Positions 18,259 to 23,916 of a DNA stretch of 64,000 nucleotides are shown here, in pieces (within the stretch, counting starts at the first letter, position 1; the number at the start of each line of letters is the position of its first letter). The position numbers and the translations under genes are program-made. The notes under the pieces were generated by a model that had not been told where the DNA came from, ran no database searches, and saw only the letters and a list, made by a program, of their open reading frames with translations. Source of the DNA: Persicobacter psychrovividus (lineage in GTDB: Bacteria; Bacteroidota; Bacteroidia; Cytophagales; Cyclobacteriaceae); assembly GCF_036492425.1 (NCBI RefSeq), contig NZ_AP025292.1:496001-560000 (forward strand), read 5' to 3'.

Positions 18259-18354
18259 GGTCAGGCCGATGTGCCTGACCTAAATCCCAAATAATCATGG
18301 TAATCCTTTGAATCAAGGTAATGATTGTTCAGGTCAGGGACACAGGCCAGACCT
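18259..18354. repeat. Dispersed palindromic repeat, family C (copy 1)
   Basis: A compound palindrome. A hairpin GGTCAGGC/GCCTGACC (18259-18280) and a related inverted arm (18331-18354) flank a core at about 18294-18328 reading AATCATGGTAATCCTTT and then AATCAAGGTAATGATT. The core recurs at 41329-41364. No coding potential. Confidence 0.65.
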
Positions 18355-18389
18355 TACGATTAAGGAAATATTACATGTTATTTCAACGG

Positions 18390-18570
18390 TCATTTTTTAA
18401 TCATTCCTCCCTTAGCGTCCTTCACAGCCTGCATAATCACAAATGCTTTAGGATCGGTCAGGTTCGATCTGTTTTATAAGGCAATCAATTTCAGGCTTGT
18501 AACCAAGGTGAAAACAATGGTGGTTAGGGCATGGGATTCCCCTCTTTTTGAAAAGCCTTTTTAGCAATTA
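18390..18570 (-). pseudogene. Decayed C-terminal remnant of a YitT/DUF2179-like membrane protein
   Basis: In one minus-strand frame ending at a TGA (18390-18392) the sequence reads ALTTIVFTLVTSLKLIAL, then a stop (TAA), then NRSNLTDPKAFVIMQAV and KDAKGGMIKK. The TDPKAFVIMQ...KDAKGGMIKK end matches my memory of the conserved C-terminus of YitT (DUF2179) proteins of Bacteroidota. The internal stop and the absence of any upstream transmembrane region show a truncated gene. Family assignment is from memory of the motif and is moderate; that this is non-functional coding debris is clearer. Confidence 0.5.
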
Positions 18571-19008
18571 TTTTTCGTGGGTATTACTGACAGCGTATTC
18601 GAGAGTAGGCTTCATTGAGTGCTGTTAAAGGTAAAAGGACTGATTGAAAGCTAATATCGGTATTCGCCTAAATTGTTTGATTTAAACCATTCATTATAAG
18701 GGGGATATAGGTGTTAAGTGTATTAATTTTCAATTATAATTTTTCAAGTTTTTGCTTTGTTTTTTGTGTTATTTTGATTGATGAAAATATGCAGTACCGC
18801 ATGAAGAGCGTTAAAAGGAGGTCAGGTTAAATCGTAATTAAATTACCTGCTCAATAGTGCGTGTAGTCCAATGGTTATTCAAAAAATCAATTTTATTTAA
18901 TCATTATTTAGTGTTTAATTTGTGTTAAACGATTTAAGAGGGGTGATCCTTCTCTCAAATTCAAGAATTTATTATTGATTTTTTTTCACTGTCTTACCCC
19001 CAACCAAG
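18571..19008. other. AT-rich intergenic region without a recognised gene
   Basis: No frame of useful length on either strand shows family resemblance. The sequence becomes steadily more AT-rich toward the 48-codon gene at 19009 and probably holds that gene's promoter. Together with the neighbouring remnant and palindromes it looks like decayed accessory DNA. Confidence 0.4.
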
Positions 19009-19155
19009 ATGTACAAAATCAAATTTCAATCCCCAAAAGGGTTCACCGAAACCTTAAAACTTGAAGCAAAATCTGTATCTGATGCTATGCGCGAAGTGTT
19101 CCGCCTTCACCGAGTGGAACTGCACAGGATTCTTGAGGTAGTAGAATTTGCCTAA
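19009..19155 (+). CDS. Small protein of 48 residues, function unknown
   Basis: ATG to TAA gives 48 residues: MYKIKFQSPKGFTETLKLEA, then KSVSDAMREVFRLHRVELHRILEVVEFA. The pattern of a short beta strand, a helix and a final strand (HRILEVVEF) looks like a compact folded domain and not noise. A strong 14-bp terminator follows the stop by five bases, which supports expression. The leader upstream is long and AT-rich. I do not recognise the family. Confidence 0.6.
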   Translation: MYKIKFQSPKGFTETLKLEAKSVSDAMREVFRLHRVELHRILEVVEFA

Positions 19156-19160
19156 AATCA

Positions 19161-19196
19161 AAAAGCCCCACCTTGATAGAAAAAGGTGGGGCTTTT
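19161..19196. terminator. Strong bidirectional terminator
   Basis: A perfect 14-bp stem (19161-19174 with 19183-19196), A-rich on the left and T-rich on the right. It sits between the convergent 48-residue gene and the sigma-factor operon and can stop both. Confidence 0.88.
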
Positions 19197-19198
19197 GC

Positions 19199-19564
19199 TT
19201 ATTTAAAAGCAAACCATTTCTTTAATAACTGATCCCAAAGAAACAAAAGGTAAACCGTTACGGAGCCGATCATCAGTGCATAATAAAAGGGTTGAAGCTC
19301 CTGATAACTCGGGATGTATTGGTAGAATCCTGACAGGGAGCTGCTGCTATTATCGGCAGACCAACCCAATGCCACGACGAGGATACAGACAAATGCGCCT
19401 AAAATCAGCTTCAGGATTCTGTTGGATATAATCGGTTGATAAGCGATACGTTTTTGTGCTTGCGCTTTGAGCATCAGCTTTTCGGTAAAATCCTTCGACA
19501 GCAAAGGCTTTTCGTTTTTTATCTCCCCCAGGCTGTCCTTCCAAAATTTTTCTTCCTCTCTCAT
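19199..19564 (-). CDS. Two-helix membrane protein encoded with an ECF sigma factor (possible anti-sigma or regulator)
   Basis: A 121-residue protein with a charged N-terminal cytoplasmic segment (about 1-48) and two transmembrane helices (about 51-68 and 93-112). It overlaps the sigma-factor gene by four bases (ATGA), so it is translationally coupled to it. This arrangement, and the charged cytosolic region followed by membrane helices, are what one expects of an anti-sigma or sigma-modulating protein, but no recognised anti-sigma motif (for example a zinc HxxxCxxC) is present. Function is inferred from context. Confidence 0.6.
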   Translation of the reverse strand: MREEEKFWKDSLGEIKNEKPLLSKDFTEKLMLKAQAQKRIAYQPIISNRILKLILGAFVCILVVALGWSADNSSSSLSGFYQYIPSYQELQPFYYALMIGSVTVYLLFLWDQLLKKWFAFK

Positions 19565-20124
19565 ACTGCTAAACGATTTTCGGGTTCCTTCAAATAAGTT
19601 GCCATTTTCTTTCGGCTGCGGTGTAATCGTACTTTGACCAGATTGGGGCTCAGATCCACAATCTCTGCGATTTCTTTTACCGCAATTTCCTCCAGATAAT
19701 ATAAGGTAACAATGGCGCGATCTTTTTCATTGAGTTGATGTAAGGCATGGCTGATGATTTCCGATTGTTCTTCCAATTCAAAATGATCAGTTTCTTGGGT
19801 GTGAGCAAAATCAGGCAGCTTATCTGTGATCCATTCCCAAGCCGACCGACGGTGATTTTTTCGGTACCTGCCCAATGCCATATTATAGGCAATACGAAAC
19901 AGCCAAGTGGAAAATTTGGCATCGCCACGAAACTGATCGATCGCCTCAAATGCTTTCAGAAAGCTGTCCTGTGTCGCCTCCTCGGCCTCTTCATCATTCA
20001 GTAAAATCCGATAACAAACCTGATGCACCATCTCCTTATAATGATCCACAATTAAATGGGCACGGCTCAGGTCTCCTTTTCTGATCCCTTCAATGACGAT
20101 ATGTTCGGTTTCTTTTAGTAGCAT
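19561..20124 (-). CDS. RNA polymerase sigma factor, ECF (sigma-70) family
   Basis: A sigma factor of about 187 residues. Region 2 is seen in EMVHQVCYRILLNDEEAEEATQDSF and FSTWLFRIAYNMALGRYRK, and region 4 in LNEKDRAIVTLYYLEEIAVKEIAEIVDLSP..VKVRLHRSRKK, so it is the minimal two-domain ECF type. I chose the ATG at 20124; an in-frame ATG at 20229 would add 35 residues unlike the family and would cover an inverted repeat that looks regulatory. It is co-transcribed with the membrane protein at 19199-19564 and is divergent from a second membrane protein. The target regulon is unknown. Confidence 0.9.
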   Translation of the reverse strand: MLLKETEHIVIEGIRKGDLSRAHLIVDHYKEMVHQVCYRILLNDEEAEEATQDSFLKAFEAIDQFRGDAKFSTWLFRIAYNMALGRYRKNHRRSAWEWITDKLPDFAHTQETDHFELEEQSEIISHALHQLNEKDRAIVTLYYLEEIAVKEIAEIVDLSPNLVKVRLHRSRKKMATYLKEPENRLAV

Positions 20125-20150
20125 TTGCCTATTGGATGCACCCTTTCGGT

Positions 20151-20214
20151 GATCGGTTACAAAAGGTAAGGACTTTATTTTTATTAAAAAAAAATCGAAC
20201 GATTGTAACCGATC
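20151..20214. promoter_or_regulatory. Inverted repeat upstream of the ECF sigma gene
   Basis: GATCGGTTAC at 20151-20160 is repeated exactly in inverted orientation (GTAACCGATC) at 20205-20214, 44 bases apart, in the region between the sigma gene and the divergent membrane-protein gene. It could be an operator or paired promoter elements read by the ECF factor itself. Confidence 0.4.
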
Positions 20215-20267
20215 GATATTGGGTGGCATCTAATGAGTGAAAGAAACAGAAACTAAACTTTATAAAG

Positions 20268-20687
20268 ATGAATCATATTGTAGAAATGGTGGTGCCGTTG
20301 GGTGCCTTTATCATGATTTTCAGTGTTATTTATGTGGTGGTCACCGCCCGTAACCGTGAGCGTTTGGCCATGATTGAAAAGGGCATGCGACCGGGGAATG
20401 ATCTTGGATCCGAAAATGTAGTCGGCACTTCTATGAAGTCGAGCGGTACCAAAAGTTTACGCTTTGGTCTTTTGGCGATGGGTGCGGGTATTGGTTTGTT
20501 GTTGGGCATTCTGTTTCAGAATTGGTTGGAAGTAGCGATGAATATCCGAAATGGTGCGGCAGGCGTTTTTATCATGCTTTTTATCTTCGTAGGATTGAGT
20601 CAGGTGCTGTATTATTTTATTGAGCGCAAACTGATCGAGAAAGAGGAGGAGAAGCAGAAAGACCGTGCGGTAGAGGTGTTGGATTAA
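20268..20687 (+). CDS. DUF6249-like membrane protein divergent from the ECF sigma factor
   Basis: A 139-residue protein with an N-terminal helix (MNHIVEMVVPLGAFIMIFSVIY), a cytoplasmic linker containing RERLAMIEKGM, two further membrane helices (about 64-83 and 94-115) and a charged tail. The R(E)RLAMIEKGM motif next to a first helix is typical of small Bacteroidota membrane proteins of the DUF6249 kind that lie beside ECF sigma genes. It is probably controlled from the same intergenic region as the sigma factor. Role unknown. Confidence 0.75.
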   Translation: MNHIVEMVVPLGAFIMIFSVIYVVVTARNRERLAMIEKGMRPGNDLGSENVVGTSMKSSGTKSLRFGLLAMGAGIGLLLGILFQNWLEVAMNIRNGAAGVFIMLFIFVGLSQVLYYFIERKLIEKEEEKQKDRAVEVLD

Positions 20688-20728
20688 GGAAAAAAGGGTT
20701 TATATATTCTACGGGTAAAATACCACAA

Positions 20729-20793
20729 CTATTGCGAGAGGCTGTCTCGTGATAGTTGATTACGGGTTATCACGAGAGGGACTCTTGCGATAG
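20729..20793. repeat. Dispersed palindromic repeat, family B (two units)
   Basis: Two 27-bp imperfect palindromes (20729-20755 and 20767-20793) with arms close to CTATCRCGAGAG and a three-base centre. Substitutions between units often keep G-U pairing. Further copies lie at 29186-29250 and 50646-50672. Confidence 0.75.
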
Positions 20794-20825
20794 TTTAAGT
20801 CATGGTCAAAACACCCTCCAACAAC

Positions 20826-20861
20826 AAAAAAGCCACTTCGAATAAACGAAGTGGCTTTTTT
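20826..20861. terminator. Bidirectional terminator at the 3' end of the tRNA-Gln array
   Basis: A ten-bp GC-containing stem AGCCACTTCG/CGAAGTGGCT extended by A5/T5, loop AATAAA. On the minus strand it follows the last tRNA-Gln gene by two bases; on the plus strand it can end the DUF6249-like transcript. Confidence 0.85.
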
Positions 20862-20863
20862 GT

Positions 20864-20935
20864 TGCCCGACTAGGGCTCGAACCTAGACTCTTCTGTACC
20901 AAAAACAGACGTGTTGCCAGTTACACCATCAGGCA
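20864..20935 (-). tRNA. tRNA-Gln(UUG), array copy nearest the terminator
   Basis: A 72-nt cloverleaf: acceptor TGCCTGA/TCGGGCA, D stem GTGT/ACAC, anticodon arm TCTGT-TTTTGGT-ACAGA with anticodon TTG, five-base variable loop, T arm CTAGG-TTCGAGC-CCTAG. CCA is not encoded. It decodes CAA and, by wobble, CAG. This is the transcriptionally last of eight identical tandem genes on the minus strand. Confidence 0.97.
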
Positions 20936-20999
20936 ATGAGAAATGAAATTGTAGCTTATTCAGCTAATAAAATCAACTCAAAGTATTTTAAAATTGAGT

Positions 21000-21071
21000 T
21001 GCCCGACTAGGGCTCGAACCTAGACTCTTCTGTACCAAAAACAGACGTGTTGCCAGTTACACCATCAGGCA
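21000..21071 (-). tRNA. tRNA-Gln(UUG), array copy
   Basis: Identical in sequence to the gene at 20864-20935. It is preceded by the common 63-65-bp spacer, which contains a CAACTCAA/TTGAGTTG hairpin directly after each tRNA 3' end. Confidence 0.97.
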
Positions 21072-21134
21072 ATGAGAAATGAAATTGTAGCTTATTCAGC
21101 TAATAAATCAACTCAAAGTATTTTAAAATTGAGT

Positions 21135-21206
21135 TGCCCGACTAGGGCTCGAACCTAGACTCTTCTGTACCAAAAACAGACGTGTTGCCAGTTACACCAT
21201 CAGGCA
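21135..21206 (-). tRNA. tRNA-Gln(UUG), array copy
   Basis: Identical 72-nt gene, 135 bp from the previous copy. Confidence 0.97.
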
Positions 21207-21269
21207 ATGAGAAATGAAGTTTTAGCTTATTCAGCTAATAAATCAACTCAAAGTATTTTAAAATTGAGT

Positions 21270-21341
21270 TGCCCGACTAGGGCTCGAACCTAGACTCTTC
21301 TGTACCAAAAACAGACGTGTTGCCAGTTACACCATCAGGCA
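21270..21341 (-). tRNA. tRNA-Gln(UUG), array copy
   Basis: Identical 72-nt gene; the spacer on its right differs from the leftmost spacers only at a few positions (GAAGTTTTAGC in place of GAAATTGTAGC). Confidence 0.97.
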
Positions 21342-21406
21342 ATGAGAAATGAAGTTTTAGCTTATTCAGCTAATAAATCAACTCAAAGTATTTTTAAAAA
21401 TTGAGT

Positions 21407-21478
21407 TGCCCGACTAGGGCTCGAACCTAGACTCTTCTGTACCAAAAACAGACGTGTTGCCAGTTACACCATCAGGCA
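21407..21478 (-). tRNA. tRNA-Gln(UUG), array copy
   Basis: Identical 72-nt gene; the spacer on its left is two bases longer (an extended T/A run in the hairpin loop). Confidence 0.97.
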
Positions 21479-21541
21479 ATGAGAAATGAAGTTTTAGCTT
21501 ATTCAGCTAATAAATCAACTCAAAGTATTTTAAAATTGAGT

Positions 21542-21613
21542 TGCCCGACTAGGGCTCGAACCTAGACTCTTCTGTACCAAAAACAGACGTGTTGCCAGTT
21601 ACACCATCAGGCA
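21542..21613 (-). tRNA. tRNA-Gln(UUG), array copy
   Basis: Identical 72-nt gene, 135 bp from its left neighbour. Confidence 0.97.
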
Positions 21614-21677
21614 ATGAGAAATGAAGTTTTAGCTTATTCAGCTAATAAAATCAACTCAAAGTATTTTAAAATTGAGT

Positions 21678-21749
21678 TGCCCGACTAGGGCTCGAACCTA
21701 GACTCTTCTGTACCAAAAACAGACGTGTTGCCAGTTACACCATCAGGCA
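21678..21749 (-). tRNA. tRNA-Gln(UUG), array copy
   Basis: Identical 72-nt gene; the sequence on its right is not the common spacer but unique 85-bp DNA leading to the promoter-proximal copy. Confidence 0.97.
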
Positions 21750-21834
21750 TTTTGCTCTTAAAGTCAATGTTTGACTGTAAGGATTGCAAAGGTAATGTTT
21801 TTTTCAAAATCCCAAAACATTTTTTTGAGAAAGT

Positions 21835-21906
21835 TGCCCGACTAGGGCTCGAACCTAGACTCTTCTGTACCAAAAACAGACGTGTTGCCAGTTACACCAT
21901 CAGGCA
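21835..21906 (-). tRNA. tRNA-Gln(UUG), promoter-proximal array copy
   Basis: Identical 72-nt gene and the first to be transcribed. A -7 promoter element lies about 36 bases upstream on the minus strand. Its different spacer suggests it is the founder of the array, with the other seven arising by unequal duplication of a 135-bp unit. Confidence 0.97.
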
Positions 21907-21941
21907 GTAGCTAAAGCCCTTATTAGGCCTTTTTGCGGGTG

Positions 21942-21949
21942 CAAATATA
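21942..21949 (-). promoter_or_regulatory. -7 promoter element of the tRNA-Gln array
   Basis: On the minus strand TATATTTG fits TAnnTTTG and lies 35 bases upstream of the first tRNA gene. No similarly good match is seen in the spacers, so one transcript for all eight genes is likely. Confidence 0.55.
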
Positions 21950-22110
21950 ATAGCCTTATTTTTAAAATACCAAACCGATTACCAAAAAATATGCCTTCAG
22001 TTTAAAATAAGCCCGATTTGACTGTCTTACAACGAGATGCATATTAATACCAAATCGATATTAAATTTGCATAATTCCATTAACTTTGAGCATATTCCGT
22101 AATGTAAGCT

Positions 22111-23343
22111 ATGAGTGTTTTAACCAAGTCAATATCTATAAAACCATTTGTTTTAAAACTATGCCTGAGCATTTTTTGCCTTTTTTGTGCACTGCATGCA
22201 CAGGCACAATACGATACTTTGGTCGTAAAAGGAAACGGCTTGCTGTTGCTCAATGAAACCAAAGTACAGATAGAATCGGCCAAAATGCTCGACGATATTT
22301 ATGATTTCAAATTTGAAGATGTAGATCGTGAGTATATCCACCTTAAAGAAAAATATGGCTGGCATCCACTGCCTTATTTTCTGAGGGGACTGGCAGAGTG
22401 GTGGAAAATTACGGTGAATTTTGAAGATAAATCGCAGGATCCCGTTTTTCAGGCCTATATGGATACCTCCATTGTATATGCCAGAAAGCTGTACGAATAT
22501 GAGCGGACTTCCCTCGAGGGGGCTTTTTTCCTCTCTGCGGCCTATGCTTTTGAGGCGCGCCTGCTCTCTGAGCGCAAGGAGTGGACCAAGGCGGCAAATA
22601 TTGCCAAGCAGGCGCTCAACTATCTTGAGATTTGTAAGGGAAAAGGGGGGATGAGCCCAGAGCTGCTTTTCGGAGATGGGTTGTATAATTACTATGCTGA
22701 GTGGATTCCCGAAAATTATGCCATGCTCAAACCGATCATGTGGTTTTTCCCGAAAGGGGATAAGGACCTGGGGATTCGGCAACTTACGGAGGTGACCCAA
22801 ACGGCCTTTTTTACCCGTACAGAAGGGCAGATATTCCTGATGAGGATGCTTGCTGGTGATGGCAAAGATTTGCAGCGGGCCACGCAAATCAGCGAATACC
22901 TTCATAAAACATATCAGGATAACCCTTACTTTGAGCGGTATCTTGCACGAATGCTGTATTCTACGGCTCGCTACGATCAAATGGAAGAAGTGTGCTTTTC
23001 AATCCTCAATAAGATTGAACAGAAGAAATACGGTTACAGTGCTGACGACGGGCGCTATGCGGCTTTTTTCCTCGGTCAGCTTTATCACGCCCGGATGATG
23101 TATGTTGAATCTGAGAAATATTATCAGATGACGGTCAACTTTGTGAAACAGAATGAAGCCTACGATATGGGCTATTTTCATTATGCTTTATTGGGGCTGA
23201 TGGATATTTCTGGAAAACAAGGCGATTATTCCAAAGCAAAAGAGTACTACAAACAGTTGAAGAAATATGCCAAACGCGGAGACGCTGTTTCGAAGGCCGC
23301 CCGCATGAGAATCAAGCGGTATAAAAAGATGGCCAAGAAGTAG
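22111..23343 (+). CDS. Exported TPR-like helical-repeat protein, function unknown
   Basis: A 410-residue protein with a Sec signal peptide ending around HAQAQ (residue 33). The rest is mostly helical, with TPR-like pairs rich in aromatic residues (YGWHPLPYFLRGLAEWWK, SLEGAFFLSAAYAFEARLLSERKEW, RYAAFFLGQLYHARMMYVESEKYYQM, GDYSKAKEYYKQLKKY) and a very basic C-terminus. It is probably periplasmic or outer-membrane-associated and acts as a protein-interaction scaffold. I do not recognise a named family. It begins 200 bp from the tRNA array promoter, on the opposite strand. Confidence 0.75.
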   Translation: MSVLTKSISIKPFVLKLCLSIFCLFCALHAQAQYDTLVVKGNGLLLLNETKVQIESAKMLDDIYDFKFEDVDREYIHLKEKYGWHPLPYFLRGLAEWWKITVNFEDKSQDPVFQAYMDTSIVYARKLYEYERTSLEGAFFLSAAYAFEARLLSERKEWTKAANIAKQALNYLEICKGKGGMSPELLFGDGLYNYYAEWIPENYAMLKPIMWFFPKGDKDLGIRQLTEVTQTAFFTRTEGQIFLMRMLAGDGKDLQRATQISEYLHKTYQDNPYFERYLARMLYSTARYDQMEEVCFSILNKIEQKKYGYSADDGRYAAFFLGQLYHARMMYVESEKYYQMTVNFVKQNEAYDMGYFHYALLGLMDISGKQGDYSKAKEYYKQLKKYAKRGDAVSKAARMRIKRYKKMAKK

Positions 23344-23397
23344 CCTGTGGCGCTTTGGCTGGTTTTAGATTTTCAGATTTGTCAAATAAATAAGAAT

Positions 23398-23628
23398 ATG
23401 ACTGCCGAGGCTTTTTTGAACTATACGATCTGTCAACAATGCGATGTTTTGTGGGAGAAATCAGAGTTGTTGTTTATGCAATTGCGTGACCAGTGTGTGT
23501 GCCAGTTGTTTCTTCTTTATGATTTCTTTGTGGAGGTTTCCTTTCAGCAAGGGGGCTATTTGATCTCTTCCATCGCGGCTTATGATGCGAGCACCGTGGC
23601 CGAAGAGTATTGGGATCAGATAGGTTAA
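23398..23628 (+). CDS. Hypothetical protein, 76 residues
   Basis: A 76-residue acidic, cysteine-containing protein (MTAEAFLNYTICQQCDVLWE, then KSELLFMQLRDQCVCQLFLLYDFFVEV, then a C-terminus YWDQIG). The composition looks protein-like, with an amphipathic helix and a final beta/aromatic segment. I chose the ATG at 23398; an upstream start at 23347 would overlap the end region of the TPR gene. It probably belongs to the same transcript as that gene. No family recognised. Confidence 0.5.
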   Translation: MTAEAFLNYTICQQCDVLWEKSELLFMQLRDQCVCQLFLLYDFFVEVSFQQGGYLISSIAAYDASTVAEEYWDQIG

Positions 23629-23842
23629 AAGATGACGTCGTCTATGGGGCAATGGGCTATTGTATGACTGACATTTCGTGAATGAACCTCAACTCATTTC
23701 AAAATAATGTACCCAATAGATAGTCCACGCAACATTATTCTCTCAACTATTTGGTCTTAATGCGATAATCATCAATTGTTATCGCATCATTTTTATCCGC
23801 AGATTAATGTGATTGAAAGGATTTGATTTTCCTGAAAAAAGG

Positions 23843-23905
23843 TGACTGATGATCGGTGATCTGAAAGGTGAAATTTACCTTTTATCAAGCACTGATCATC
23901 AGTCA
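23843..23905 (-). terminator. Large hairpin of repeat family D downstream of the AddB-like gene
   Basis: 16-bp arms TGACTGATGATCGGTG and CACTGATCATCAGTCA (one mismatch) enclose a smaller hairpin (AAAGGTGAAATTTACCTTT). On the minus strand the structure is followed by CCTTTTTT, so it can terminate the nuclease gene that ends at 23917. A related pair lies at 31855-31918. Confidence 0.65.
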
Positions 23906-23916
23906 AGTTTTACAAA

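Noticed and set aside
20864-21906. Regular 135-bp repeats considered as a CRISPR array or a coding repeat
   Set aside because: The repeated part folds as a tRNA cloverleaf with a TTG anticodon, the spacers are nearly identical rather than unique, and the short ORFs (for example 21685-21873 and 21725-21910) run through tRNA sequence.
22159-22980. Minus-strand ORF of 273 residues
   Set aside because: It is antisense to the signal-peptide TPR-like protein gene; composition is that of a complement frame.
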